DNA of 56,544 nucleotides from Megasphaera hominis (lineage in GTDB: Bacteria; Bacillota; Negativicutes; Veillonellales; Megasphaeraceae): positions 1 to 56,544 of the forward strand of contig NZ_JACOGK010000021.1 in the NCBI RefSeq assembly GCF_014269395.1, given 5' to 3'. The notes beneath the pieces are model-generated. The model was not told where the DNA came from, ran no database searches, and saw nothing but the letters and a program-made list of their open reading frames with translations. Positions 32,141 to 40,744 of this stretch are shown one piece after another. Each line of letters opens with the position of its first letter. Position 1 is the first letter of the stretch. Both the position numbers and the translations under genes were made by a program.

Positions 32141-32182
32141 ATTCTACGTTATTTCTCACTATTTATCAAGAGAATATCTCTT
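32141..32182 (-). promoter_or_regulatory. LysR promoter with palindromic site
   Basis: Minus-strand TTGATA (32164-32169), 17-base spacer, TAGAAT (32141-32146). The perfect palindrome AAGAGA-ATA-TCTCTT (32168-32182) overlaps the outer edge of the -35 and would suit an autoregulatory LysR site. Confidence 0.6.
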
Positions 32183-32212
32183 TTGTTATCGTACGTATGC
32201 CAAAAAACAGTA

Positions 32213-32246
32213 AAAATAAGGGCCACCGCGCCTAGCGCCGTGGCCC
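32213..32246 (-). terminator. Terminator of pdxA2
   Basis: Stem GGGCCACCGCGC/GCGCCGTGGCCC (one C-C mismatch) with loop CTA, followed on the minus strand by TTATTTTTA; 23 bases after the stop. Confidence 0.85.
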
Positions 32247-32269
32247 AAAGCCTCAGAACATTATCAATT

Positions 32270-33259
32270 TCAGTGCCGGCCTGAAGCAAAGCGTTTGCCC
32301 AGATCGACTGCATATAACATACTTTCTACATTAGCAATGCCTTTGCCAGCAATATCAAAGGCCGTGCCGTGATCGACAGACGTGCGGATAATGGGCAGGC
32401 CCAGCGTCACGTTGACACCGCTGTCAAAGGCCATCATCTTCATGGGAATATGGCCCTGATCGTGATACATGGCAACGACGATATCGTACACGCCCTTGTA
32501 GGCCTTGAGGAAGACCGTATCCGGCGGTACCGGCCCGTCTACGTGCAGGCCTTCCGCCTGGGCAGCCGCTACAGCCGGGGCGATTTCTTCCAAATCCTCC
32601 GTACCGAAGAGGCCGTTTTCACCGCTGTGGGGATTGAGGCCGGCTACGGCAATACGCGGCGTTTCTACGCCCAATTGCTGCATCGCCTGCTGAGCCAGGT
32701 GAATGCATTCCAGAATGCGCGGCTTTTTGGCCCGGTCACAGGCCTGGCGCAGGGAGCAGTGGGTCGATACGTGGACGACAGACATCTTTTCACTCCAGAG
32801 CATCATCGTGTAGGATTTCGTCTGCGTCAGCGTCGCAAAGATTTCCGTATGGCCGTCAAACATGTGGCCACCCTTGTGGAGGGCTTCCTTATTGAGTGGC
32901 GCCGTCGTAATGACTTCGAGATCGCCCTGCATGGCGTCACCAATAGCCCGTTCCAAATAGCGGTAAGCTGCATCGCCGGCCACAGGCGATACCTTGCCGA
33001 TTTCCAGGTCCTTGCCCAGGGTCAGGCCGACGACGGAAATGACGTTGATCTTGCCCGGCCGGAAATCAGCCACCTTGTCGATCTGAACCAGCGGCGTCTG
33101 CATGCCCAGCAGGTCGTGATAATATTTTAAGACATTGTAGCTGCCATAAATCAGAACGGATTGCTTATATTCATCTCGTGCGTCAATTGCTTTCAGCGAA
33201 ATTTCCGGGCCAATACCGGCCGGATCGCCCATCGTAATGCCAACGAATTGTGATGCCAT
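32270..33259 (-). CDS. pdxA2: PdxA-family dehydrogenase, PdxA2 type (4-phospho-D-threonate/erythronate dehydrogenase-like)
   Basis: NAD-dependent oxidation and decarboxylation of a 4-phospho hydroxy acid. The 329-residue protein has GITMGDPAGIGPE at the start, APLNKEAL, and metal His residues in FDGHTEI and in AMYHDQGHIPMKMMAF, then TLGLPIIRTSVDHGTAFDIAG. The HIPMK segment is typical of the PdxA2 branch rather than vitamin B6 PdxA. The usual partner, a DUF1537 four-carbon acid sugar kinase, is not in the window. It has a consensus promoter followed by four 10-base repeats and its own terminator. B6 synthesis remains possible. Confidence 0.88.
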   Translation of the reverse strand: MASQFVGITMGDPAGIGPEISLKAIDARDEYKQSVLIYGSYNVLKYYHDLLGMQTPLVQIDKVADFRPGKINVISVVGLTLGKDLEIGKVSPVAGDAAYRYLERAIGDAMQGDLEVITTAPLNKEALHKGGHMFDGHTEIFATLTQTKSYTMMLWSEKMSVVHVSTHCSLRQACDRAKKPRILECIHLAQQAMQQLGVETPRIAVAGLNPHSGENGLFGTEDLEEIAPAVAAAQAEGLHVDGPVPPDTVFLKAYKGVYDIVVAMYHDQGHIPMKMMAFDSGVNVTLGLPIIRTSVDHGTAFDIAGKGIANVESMLYAVDLGKRFASGRH

Positions 33260-33270
33260 GGGTACCCCTC

Positions 33271-33310
33271 CTAATGTTAATAAATGTTATTTTATGTTCT
33301 TTTATGTTCA
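33271..33310. repeat. Four 10-base tandem repeats in the pdxA2 leader
   Basis: Consecutive decamers CTAATGTTAA, TAAATGTTAT, TTTATGTTCT and TTTATGTTCA share the core ATGTT at exactly one helical turn. They lie between the -10 of the promoter and the ribosome site, where binding of a protein in phase along one face of the DNA would block transcription. Confidence 0.75.
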
Positions 33311-33338
33311 TTATAGCAAGCTCCCCCGTACGTGTCAA
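33310..33338 (-). promoter_or_regulatory. Consensus promoter of pdxA2
   Basis: Minus-strand TTGACA (33333-33338), exactly 17 bases, TATAAT (33310-33315): a perfect sigma-70 type promoter. Such strength normally goes with tight repression; the decamer array directly downstream is the likely operator. Confidence 0.92.
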
Positions 33339-33340
33339 CA

Positions 33341-33375
33341 AAAAAACTGCTCCCTTCCCAAGAAAGGAGCAGTTT
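33341..33375 (-). terminator. Terminator of the metG-tatD operon
   Basis: Stem AAACTGCTCC/GGAGCAGTTT with a 12-base loop and a T run on the minus strand, only 4 bases after the stop of the TIGR04076 gene. It directly precedes the pdxA2 promoter. Confidence 0.9.
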
Positions 33376-33378
33376 CTA

Positions 33379-33660
33379 TTACGTATCTTCGTCGATTACT
33401 TCGGCCTTAAAAACCATGGCCACGTCCGCATCAGAACAGCAAAATTCCGCCGTTCCTGCAGGCTGTCCGGGCAGGGAACCGCCGTAGCGGAGAATATCGA
33501 TATAGGGAAAGGCACAGTGCATTGCCATGGGACAAATTTTTCCCCGTTCTGTATCATAATCAAAGACTTCACCTACGTGATGTCCCCGGTGACAGCCCAT
33601 AGGGCCCAGTTTACCCGTAATCGTAAGCCGGATATCCGGCCGTTTGCCGCGTGCCATCAT
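33379..33660 (-). CDS. TIGR04076 family protein
   Basis: A 93-residue protein of a small family of unknown function. The pattern is GCHRGHHVGEVF, then GKICPMAMHCAFPYIDILRYGG, then a late CC pair (AEFCCSDAD). The conserved Cys residues suggest a metal or redox role, but none is demonstrated to my knowledge. It is the last gene of the metG-tatD operon, 6 bases after tatD. Two adjacent ATG codons (33660, 33657) follow GAGGTGAT; the choice is uncertain by one residue. Confidence 0.85.
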   Translation of the reverse strand: MMARGKRPDIRLTITGKLGPMGCHRGHHVGEVFDYDTERGKICPMAMHCAFPYIDILRYGGSLPGQPAGTAEFCCSDADVAMVFKAEVIDEDT

Positions 33661-33666
33661 ATCACC

Positions 33667-34434
33667 TCACAGGATATTAAAAATACGTTTGCCATTTTCC
33701 GTTGTAATTCGTCCGGCTTCCGCTGCGTCCCATTGACGCAGGCGGGCTACTTCGTCTGCCATATAGTGCACATAAGCCGGTTCGTTCCGTTCGCCCCGAT
33801 GCTGTGGCGGCGTCAGGTACGGGCAGTCCGTTTCCACCAGGATCCGGTCGGCCGGCAGGGCTTTCACGATGCGCTTCAGCTTGCGCGAGCCGGAATAGAC
33901 CATACTGCCTGTAAAGCCGATATAAAAGCCCATTTTAATGAGCTCCTCTGCCATTTCCAGACTGCCGGAATAGCAATGGAAGACACCCCTGAGGCCCTTG
34001 CCGTACTGCCGCAGAATATCCAGGGTATCGCCATGGGCTTCCCGGTCGTGAATGTCGATGGGCAAATCCAGTTCTACAGCCAGCTTGACCTGTTCGATAA
34101 AGACCTGCTGCTGCAGCTCCCGGGCCGGTTCCGGCCAGTGGTAATCGAGGCCCACTTCGCCAATGGCTACGACCTTGGCTTCTGTTTCGGCCAAGTGCCG
34201 CAAGGCAGCCAGATCACCGGGCTGTACCTGTGCCGCTTCCTGCGGATGGATTCCCACAGCAGCATACACCTGCCGGTACTGCCGGCTGAGGGCGACGGCC
34301 TCGCGGGACGTGCGCAGGTCCGTACCGGGGCAGAGCAGATACTGCACGCCCCTGTCAAAGGCCCGCTGCAGCATGGCCTCGCGGTCCGCTGCAAAGGCCT
34401 CGTCGTTGACGTGACAATGCGTGTCAAAGAGCAT
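33667..34434 (-). CDS. tatD: TatD family metal-dependent hydrolase
   Basis: Amidohydrolase-fold nuclease of 255 residues. Motifs are FDTHCHVND (metal His pair), AIGEVGLDYHW, PIDIHDREA, FHCYSG and LVETDCPYL with the metal Asp. It overlaps the metG stop by one base (TAATG), so translation is coupled. The metG-tatD order is conserved with Bacillus metS-yabD. Confidence 0.95.
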   Translation of the reverse strand: MLFDTHCHVNDEAFAADREAMLQRAFDRGVQYLLCPGTDLRTSREAVALSRQYRQVYAAVGIHPQEAAQVQPGDLAALRHLAETEAKVVAIGEVGLDYHWPEPARELQQQVFIEQVKLAVELDLPIDIHDREAHGDTLDILRQYGKGLRGVFHCYSGSLEMAEELIKMGFYIGFTGSMVYSGSRKLKRIVKALPADRILVETDCPYLTPPQHRGERNEPAYVHYMADEVARLRQWDAAEAGRITTENGKRIFNIL

Positions 34435-36386
34435 TAGCGGACACGGCTTCCCGGTGCAGCGCCATCGACGAAGATGACCTGCAAATGATCGTCGCCGTCA
34501 GAGGCAGAAAGGATCATGCCCTTCGATTCGACGCCGCAGAGTACAACCGGTTTGAGGTTGGTTACGACGATGACCGTATGACCTACGAGGTCTTCCGGTT
34601 TATAGTATTTAGCAATGCCGCTGACGACCTGCCGTTTTTCTACGCCCAGATCGAGCTGGAATTTGAGCAGCTTCGACGTCTTAGGAATCTTTTCGCAGGC
34701 CAGGACCTTGGCAGCCCGCAAATCCATGGTACCGAAATCGTCGATCGTGATTTCGTCTTTAAACGGTTCCTTCGCTGCCGTACAAGCCGTAGCAGCAGCG
34801 GCCTGGGCTGCTTTGTATTCTTCTGCTTCGGCAATTTCTTCCTTCGGATCGTAGCGCGGGAAGAGGGCATCGCCCTTAGCCACTTTCGTACCGGCCGGAT
34901 AGCCGCCCCAGACCTGGCCGTCAGCCAAATGAGCCTGGGAGGCGAAGTCGCCGAGGCCGAGCTGCTGCCACATTTCGGCGGCTGCATTCGGGATGACAGG
35001 GCTGACGAGCATAGCGATAATGCGCTGTGCTTCCAGGAGGTTGTAGAGGACCGTCTGGAGGCGTTCTTTTTTCGCTTCGTCTTTAGCCAGTACCCACGGC
35101 ATGGTTTCATCAATATATTTGTTAGAACGGCGGATGAGGGCCCACGTTTCGTTGATGGCGTCGTTGATCTTCATGTCATCCATGAGCTGTTCATAGTCTT
35201 TTGCCGTCTGTACGGCGCAGCTAGCCAGTTCGTCATCGACCGGTTCTTTTACGGACGGGCCGGCAACGACGCCGTTTTCATAGCGTTCGACCATGGCCAG
35301 CGTACGCTGCAGGAGGTTGCCCAGGTCATTGGCCAGATCGGCGTTGATGCGGTCAATGAAGGAAGGCAGGGAGAAGTTGCCGTCCTGGCCCAGGCGTACT
35401 TCCTTTAAGAGGTAGTAGCGCAGGGAGTCGGCACCGTAGCGGTCGATGAGGGGAATGGGGTCGACGACGTTGCCCAGGGATTTACTCATTTTCGTGCCGT
35501 CGACGATGAGCCAGCCGTGGCCAAAGACCTTCTTCGGCAGGGGCAGGCCGCAGCTCATGAGCATGATCGGCCAGATAATCGTATGGAAACGGACGATTTC
35601 CTTGCCGACGAGGTGCAGGTCGGCAGGCCAGTATTTCTTGAATTTTTCCGGATCGTCCAAATAGCCGGCTGCCGTCGCATAGTTAGCCAGGGCGTCGAAC
35701 CAGACGTAGACGACGTGCTTCGGATCCCAGGGAACGGGAATGCCCCAGTCAAAGGACGTACGGGATACACAGAGGTCTTCCAGGCCGCTCTTGACGAAGG
35801 AAATCATTTCGTTACGCCGTGCTTCCGGCTGAATGAAATCAGGATGTTCATCAATGAACTGGAGCCACTTGTCGGTGTACTTGTTCATCTTGAGGAAATA
35901 GGCTTCTTCCGAAACCAGTTCCAGCGGGCGGCCACAGTCCGGGCAAATGTGCTTGCCTTCAGGCAGCTTGTTTTCCGGCCAGAAGGATTCGCACGGCGTG
36001 CAGTACCAGCCCTTGTATTCGCCTTTATAAATATCGCCATTGTCATAGGATTTCTGCATCAATGCCTGGACGACTTTTTTATGCCGTTCTTCTGTCGTCC
36101 GGATAAAATCATCGTTCGAAATGTTGAGGCGTTTCCACAAATCCTGGAACAGTGCTACGATGCCATCGACGTATTCGAGAGGCGTCATGCCTTTGGCTTC
36201 GGCAGCGCGCTGTATTTTCTGGCCGTGTTCATCGGAACCGGTAAGGAAAAATACGTCATCGCCGCGCAGACGATGGAAACGCGCCAGGGAATCGGCAATG
36301 GTCGTGCAATACGTATGGCCGATATGCAGCTTGGCACTGGGATAGTAAATGGGGGTGGTAATAAAATACTTTTTCTTTTCTGTCAT
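34434..36386 (-). CDS. metG: Methionyl-tRNA synthetase with C-terminal tRNA-binding domain
   Basis: Class I synthetase of 650 residues. The HIGH motif is in AKLHIGHTY, a four-Cys zinc knuckle is in WYCTPCESF and CPDCGRPL (about residues 126-150), and KMSKS appears as DGTKMSKSLGN. The last 105 residues form an EMAP/Trbp111-like tRNA-binding domain, and an Ala-rich linker joins it to the catalytic core. ATG 36386 follows GAGGAGG at 8 bases. A short GC hairpin (36402-36419) lies just upstream of the ribosome site. No T-box was found. Confidence 0.97.
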   Translation of the reverse strand: MTEKKKYFITTPIYYPSAKLHIGHTYCTTIADSLARFHRLRGDDVFFLTGSDEHGQKIQRAAEAKGMTPLEYVDGIVALFQDLWKRLNISNDDFIRTTEERHKKVVQALMQKSYDNGDIYKGEYKGWYCTPCESFWPENKLPEGKHICPDCGRPLELVSEEAYFLKMNKYTDKWLQFIDEHPDFIQPEARRNEMISFVKSGLEDLCVSRTSFDWGIPVPWDPKHVVYVWFDALANYATAAGYLDDPEKFKKYWPADLHLVGKEIVRFHTIIWPIMLMSCGLPLPKKVFGHGWLIVDGTKMSKSLGNVVDPIPLIDRYGADSLRYYLLKEVRLGQDGNFSLPSFIDRINADLANDLGNLLQRTLAMVERYENGVVAGPSVKEPVDDELASCAVQTAKDYEQLMDDMKINDAINETWALIRRSNKYIDETMPWVLAKDEAKKERLQTVLYNLLEAQRIIAMLVSPVIPNAAAEMWQQLGLGDFASQAHLADGQVWGGYPAGTKVAKGDALFPRYDPKEEIAEAEEYKAAQAAAATACTAAKEPFKDEITIDDFGTMDLRAAKVLACEKIPKTSKLLKFQLDLGVEKRQVVSGIAKYYKPEDLVGHTVIVVTNLKPVVLCGVESKGMILSASDGDDHLQVIFVDGAAPGSRVR

Positions 36387-36401
36387 GATAAATCCTCCTC
36401 T

Positions 36402-36419
36402 GCCGGCAAATGAGCCGGC
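36402..36419 (-). promoter_or_regulatory. Short hairpin before the metG ribosome site
   Basis: GCCGGC/GCCGGC with a 6-base loop, immediately upstream of AGAGGAGGA. It does not hide the ribosome site and has no T run; possibly a processing or stability element. Confidence 0.4.
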
Positions 36420-36465
36420 TCGTGTACCCGACATACCGCTGATGCCTCAGCATTTCCTGCAGGGT

Positions 36466-37323
36466 TTACTGGTTTTCTGTTGCCAGAACAGCCTGATACA
36501 CCGTGCGGCGGCTGACGCCACTGCGTTGCGCCACCGTGCGTATAGCCTGTTTTTTATCTATTCCCTGAGCCATCAGTTCCCGGACCAGGGATGTATAATC
36601 TTGTTCGCTTTGTCCGCCCTCGGCCTCTGCCTGCGGCGCAGCGCCGGCTACGAGCACGACGAACTCGCCGCGTATGTCCTGACTATCCAGGGCTTCGAGC
36701 AGTTCGCCCAGCGTACCGCGCCGGTACTCTTCGTAGCGCTTGGTCAGCTCCCGGCAGAGCACAGCCTTTCGATCGCCTAAGACGGCCTGCATTTCCTTGA
36801 GGACCGTCAGCAACCGGTGCGGTGCTTCGTAAAAGATGAGCGTCCCCGTATAGGGCTTTAATTCCTCCAATACGGGCAGGCGGTGCTTCTTTGTCTTCGG
36901 CAGAAAACCGGCAAAGGTAAAGCGCGTCGTATCCATGCCGGAAGCAATGAGGCCGGTCAGGCCGGCGTTGGCACCGGGCAAGGGCACGATGGGTACGCCT
37001 GCTTCTAAGGCCAGGCGGACGAGGTCACTGCCGGGATCACAAATAGCCGGCATGCCGGCATCGCTGACGACGGCAATCATCTCACCGGCCTCGAGCCGTG
37101 CGATGAGCTGTGGCCCTTTTTCTGCCTTGTTGTGCTCGTGATAGCTGGTCAGAGGCGTATCGATATCATAAGCCGCGAGCAGTAAGCGCGTATGCCGCGT
37201 GTCTTCTGCGGCGATGAGATCGGCTTCGCGCAAGCAGCGGACGGCCCGGTAGGTAATATCTTCCATATTGCCAATGGGCGTCGCACATAAATATAATGTT
37301 CCTTTTTGAAAAACCTCTGCCAT
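36466..37323 (-). CDS. rsmI: 16S rRNA (cytidine(1402)-2'-O)-methyltransferase
   Basis: SAM-dependent methylation of C1402 in the ribosomal decoding site. The 285-residue protein has the tetrapyrrole-methylase fold: LYLCATPIGNMEDIT at the start, AEDTRHT, SDAGMPAICDPG and PLPGANAGLTGL. A C-terminal helix-turn-helix-like tail (RTVAQRSGVSRRTVYQ) is seen, as in Firmicutes relatives. ATG 37323 follows GGGAGG; the frame runs on upstream inside trmN6 without support. It sits 25 bases after trmN6 in the conserved holB-tatD block. Confidence 0.95.
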   Translation of the reverse strand: MAEVFQKGTLYLCATPIGNMEDITYRAVRCLREADLIAAEDTRHTRLLLAAYDIDTPLTSYHEHNKAEKGPQLIARLEAGEMIAVVSDAGMPAICDPGSDLVRLALEAGVPIVPLPGANAGLTGLIASGMDTTRFTFAGFLPKTKKHRLPVLEELKPYTGTLIFYEAPHRLLTVLKEMQAVLGDRKAVLCRELTKRYEEYRRGTLGELLEALDSQDIRGEFVVLVAGAAPQAEAEGGQSEQDYTSLVRELMAQGIDKKQAIRTVAQRSGVSRRTVYQAVLATENQ

Positions 37324-37348
37324 AACAACCTCCCTAGTGGCGGCTCTG

Positions 37349-38083
37349 TCAGTTTTTGCCATACATGGCCAGGACGTCCGCTGAATAGGCACCGTCTGCT
37401 TCATGCACAATGAGCGGTGGCTGGACGCTGAGGCCCGGATTGCCGCCGCGGATGCCCTCGATGAGGCAGAGCTTGGCCGGTTTGTCCGGCCGGCCGTGAA
37501 TAAAGCGGACCACCTTGGGTTCAATGGCGGCCTGGCGCATGGCCGTCATGATATCGGTCAGGCGCTCTGTAATATGGACCATACGGAAGCGGCCGTGAAA
37601 CTTGAGGGCATACGCCGCCGCTGCCAGCACCTCCGTAAGGGTAGCCGTTTCTTCATGCCGTGCCCGGCGGACGCCGTCCTTTTCACTGTAAGCGCCCCGT
37701 TCCTTTTCCCGGTACGGCGGATTGACGTAGACCGCAGCAAAGGCACCGCTGGCATAATAGTCCTCTATACGGCGGTAATCGCCTTCGACGATCCGGATGC
37801 ACTCTTCCTTGTGGTTGAGGGCTACGTTGCGCCGGGCAATATCGGCCATGACCGGATTAAGCTCCATAGCGGTCACGTCCTTGGCGCCGCGGGCGCTGAG
37901 GATGAGCGGAATAGCCGCCGTCCCCGTTCCCAAGTCGAGAGCCGGCCCGTGCGGTACAGGCCCGAAATGGGCCAAGAGGACCGTATCGAGGGAAAAGCAA
38001 AACTGGTCATCCCGCTGAATGAGCTTCATGCCATCGAGGACGAGGTCGTCGAGCCGTTCATGCGCGGCCAGTTCAACTGTCAT
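37349..38083 (-). CDS. trmN6: tRNA1(Val) (adenine(37)-N6)-methyltransferase
   Basis: SAM-dependent methyltransferase of 244 residues. The SAM-binding motif ALDLGTGTAAIPLILS is at about residues 48-63, followed by TAMELNP. The catalytic N6-adenine motif is VYVNPPYRE near residue 120. It corresponds to YabB of Bacillus and holds the same place between ricT and rsmI. Its start overlaps the end of ricT by 11 bases. Confidence 0.93.
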   Translation of the reverse strand: MTVELAAHERLDDLVLDGMKLIQRDDQFCFSLDTVLLAHFGPVPHGPALDLGTGTAAIPLILSARGAKDVTAMELNPVMADIARRNVALNHKEECIRIVEGDYRRIEDYYASGAFAAVYVNPPYREKERGAYSEKDGVRRARHEETATLTEVLAAAAYALKFHGRFRMVHITERLTDIMTAMRQAAIEPKVVRFIHGRPDKPAKLCLIEGIRGGNPGLSVQPPLIVHEADGAYSADVLAMYGKN

Positions 38084-38915
38084 GTTCGACTTCCGCTACG
38101 TCCGACCAGGGCACGTTCACGTTGTGTCCCGATTCGAGCTGTACCTTGACGGTGTGGTCCTTCATGTGTACGCGCAGGACCGTGCCCAGGCCGTCATCGG
38201 TAATGACCCGCTGGCCCACCTGAGGCGGTTTTTGGTGCTCACAGGCCTTGTGGCAATTTTGGCACTTCAGCTCGCCTGACGTATAGAGATCATTTTCATA
38301 GCGCAGGCAGCACATGAGGCGGCCACAAATGCCGGAAATCTTCGTCGGGTTCAGGGACAGTCCCTGGCCCTTGGCCATGCGGATCGATACGGGCTTGAAA
38401 TCGCCCAGGAAGGACGCACAGCACAGGGGCCGGCCACAATAGCCGACGCCGCCGATCATCTTGGCTTCATCGCGCAGGCCGATCTGGCGCAGTTCAATGC
38501 GTGTCCGGAAGACCGAAGCCAGATCGCGGACGAGCTCACGGAAATCAATGCGGCCATCGGCCGTAAAGAAAAATATGATTTTGCCCATATCGAAGGTGTA
38601 ATCCACGTCGATGAGCTTCATGGGCAGTTTATGTTTTGCGATTTTTTCCAGGCAAATCGTAAAGGCCTTCTTTTCCCGTTCTTTATTACGTTCTACTTGC
38701 CGTAAATCCTTGGGCGTTGCCTTGCGGATAATCGGCTTTAACGGCTGGACGACTTCCGACGCGGCGACACTGCGCGGGGCAATAGCTACCGTGCCAAATT
38801 CCATACCGCGGGCCGTTTCTACAATAACGCCGTCTTCTTCGGCCAAGGGAATTTCTGTCGGATCAAAATAATAGATTTTCCCTGCCGTTTTAAAACGGAT
38901 GCCAACAACTATCAC
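38073..38915 (-). CDS. ricT: RicT/YaaT, PSP1-domain protein
   Basis: Member of the Ric (Y) complex that in Bacillus carries iron-sulfur clusters and controls RNase Y processing. The 280-residue protein has the PSP1 domain with Cys clusters GYCGRPLCCASF and GICGRLMCCLRYE, plus a late CQNCHKACEH motif. It begins exactly one base before the holB stop region ends (no gap). The partner genes ricA and ricF are not in the window. The organism need not sporulate; non-sporulating relatives keep this gene. Confidence 0.94.
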   Translation of the reverse strand: MIVVGIRFKTAGKIYYFDPTEIPLAEEDGVIVETARGMEFGTVAIAPRSVAASEVVQPLKPIIRKATPKDLRQVERNKEREKKAFTICLEKIAKHKLPMKLIDVDYTFDMGKIIFFFTADGRIDFRELVRDLASVFRTRIELRQIGLRDEAKMIGGVGYCGRPLCCASFLGDFKPVSIRMAKGQGLSLNPTKISGICGRLMCCLRYENDLYTSGELKCQNCHKACEHQKPPQVGQRVITDDGLGTVLRVHMKDHTVKVQLESGHNVNVPWSDVAEVEHDS

Positions 38916-39908
38916 CTAATGCCCTCCTCGTTCTTTAATAAAGCGAATGCATACATAATCCCAAACCAGACGTCCATTGACGTGACGCCGCAGTGCTTCG
39001 CCGGCTTCATCGAGCACCTGCAGCAGTGAGAAAATACCTGCATCCGGCCAATACGGCAGCAGTGCCGTCAATTCTTCTCCATATTGCTGTAAGCGGAGCT
39101 GTGCCGCCGGCACGCCCCGGCGCAGGACTACCAGGTCCCGCAGCAGCATGCTCAGCCAGCGGTATATATCAGCCGCGTCGGCCTCCGTCAACGAGGCCGT
39201 CAGGGTCATCCCCTTGGCGTACGGGCAGGCGTGGCGGGACATGACCTGGAGAAACTCCAAGGCCCGGCGGGCATTTTCAAGGCCCTGCCCGGCCAACAGC
39301 TCCAGCACGCGGGCCACATTGCCGCCGCCCCAAAGGACGGCCTGCTCATAGTCAGCTGCCGTACCGCCGCGGGTACGGATGAGGCCGTCCCGCATTTCCC
39401 CGTCGCTGACGGCGCCAAAGGTCACCATGGCACAGCGGGACACGATCGTCGGCAGCAAGAGATCCGGCTGATTGGTAATGAGAATAAAATGAACACCTGC
39501 CGGTGGTTCTTCTAAGGTCTTTAACATACAATTGGCGAATTCCTTGTTCATCGTTTCGCCGTGGTTGATGAGGCAAATCCTGTTTCCCTCAGCATGCAGG
39601 ATGAGCTTTTCCTGAAGCTGCCGGAACTGGCTGACGCGCAGCATCGTACCGATCAGATCCAGATAATAGGCTTCATCCCGGTCCTGATAGAAGGGATGTG
39701 CTTCATCACACACCAGATCAGAAAGTCCCGGAAAGAGCGGCCGCCCAATGAGGGTCGACGCTACAGCCTGGGCCATGGGCAATTTTCCCAGCCCTTCCGG
39801 ACCGGCAAAAACCATGGCGTGCGGCAGGCGGCCGGAAGAGATAAAACGGAGCAGCTGCTCTTTGATCGATTCATGACCAATGACAGCATCAAAATAGGTT
39901 CTGTCCAA
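38916..39908 (-). CDS. holB: DNA polymerase III delta' subunit
   Basis: Clamp-loader subunit of 330 residues. The AAA+ N-terminal region has GPEGLGKLPMAQ, a degenerate Walker A lacking the usual Thr/Ser after Lys, which fits a non-hydrolysing delta' subunit. LKTLEEPPAGVHFILITN and the sensor PTIVSRCAMVTF are conserved. A canonical zinc Cys module is not evident. It has its own TATAAT after a T-rich tract (about 39952) and is followed directly by ricT. Confidence 0.92.
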   Translation of the reverse strand: MDRTYFDAVIGHESIKEQLLRFISSGRLPHAMVFAGPEGLGKLPMAQAVASTLIGRPLFPGLSDLVCDEAHPFYQDRDEAYYLDLIGTMLRVSQFRQLQEKLILHAEGNRICLINHGETMNKEFANCMLKTLEEPPAGVHFILITNQPDLLLPTIVSRCAMVTFGAVSDGEMRDGLIRTRGGTAADYEQAVLWGGGNVARVLELLAGQGLENARRALEFLQVMSRHACPYAKGMTLTASLTEADAADIYRWLSMLLRDLVVLRRGVPAAQLRLQQYGEELTALLPYWPDAGIFSLLQVLDEAGEALRRHVNGRLVWDYVCIRFIKERGGH

Positions 39909-40000
39909 TCTGTTTCCGCCTCCTTACTGCAAAAACTGTCTAATCTTTTCTATTATAAAAAAAAAAGCCCGTAAAGTCCATAGGCAAGGCCTTGACAAGG

Positions 40001-40042
40001 CAAAAGAAAAGGCCTGCCGGCCCCTCTGACAGGACGGCAGGC
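40001..40042 (-). terminator. Terminator of the nudix-decarboxylase-tmk operon
   Basis: Stem GCCTGCCG/CGGCAGGC (40012-40019, 40035-40042) with a 15-base loop, followed on the minus strand by TTTTCTTTTG. The palindrome GCCTTGACAAGGC (39989-40001) overlaps its end, upstream of the holB promoter. Confidence 0.78.
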
Positions 40043-40050
40043 ACGCCTAG

Positions 40051-40728
40051 TTAGCAGCCTAGCTCGCGCTGCACCAAACGGTACAGCTCTGCGTGCACCG
40101 CTTCAGGCGTACGCATACGGCCTCCTTCTGTACACGCCAGGCGCTGCCAGCCGTAGCGGTCAGTCAGGGCCGCATAGGCAGCGTGGCATTTGCGCAGAAA
40201 GTCTTCATTCTTTTCATGAATATCGCCGGTCGCCCCGCCGGTCTTGCCTTGGCGCTCCTGCATGAGCTGTTCCGTCACAGCTAAGGGAACGTCCAGGAGA
40301 AAGACCTGGTCCGGCCGGGGCAGGCCCATTTTGTTAAACTCAAAATCCTCCAGCCAGTCGAGATAGGCTGCCCGTTCTGCCGGCGTCTCAAACTTGATCA
40401 TCTGGTAGAGCATATTGCTCGTCGTATAGCGGTCAGCCAGGACGATCCCCCCGTCGTGGAGGAAATCCTTCCAGCCGCGCTGGTACGACGCGTAGCGGTC
40501 GACGGCATAAAAGGCCGACGCCGCATAGGGATTGACGGCGTTGGCATCGCTGCCAAAGTCGCCGCGCAAATACATGCGCACAAGGGCGCTCGAATCGCTG
40601 TCATAATCGGGAAAGCTTACGGCCCGGACAGGGCGTCCGTCACGCTGTAAATGCTCGTACAGGAGCCGGGTCTGCGTCGCCTTGCCGCTGCCGTCGCCCC
40701 CTTCTATAATGAATAATTTTCCAGACAT
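40051..40728 (-). CDS. tmk: Thymidylate kinase
   Basis: Phosphorylates dTMP to dTDP. The 225-residue protein has the P-loop EGGDGSGKATQ, where Ala stands in the usual Thr/Ser place, a variant I recall from clostridial relatives. The DRY-like ADRYTTSN motif and the LID-like KTGGATGDIHEK are seen. It lies 16 bases after the decarboxylase gene, the same neighbour order as yaaO-tmk in Bacillus. Confidence 0.94.
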   Translation of the reverse strand: MSGKLFIIEGGDGSGKATQTRLLYEHLQRDGRPVRAVSFPDYDSDSSALVRMYLRGDFGSDANAVNPYAASAFYAVDRYASYQRGWKDFLHDGGIVLADRYTTSNMLYQMIKFETPAERAAYLDWLEDFEFNKMGLPRPDQVFLLDVPLAVTEQLMQERQGKTGGATGDIHEKNEDFLRKCHAAYAALTDRYGWQRLACTEGGRMRTPEAVHAELYRLVQRELGC

Positions 40729-40744
40729 GCTCTTCTTCCTTTCT

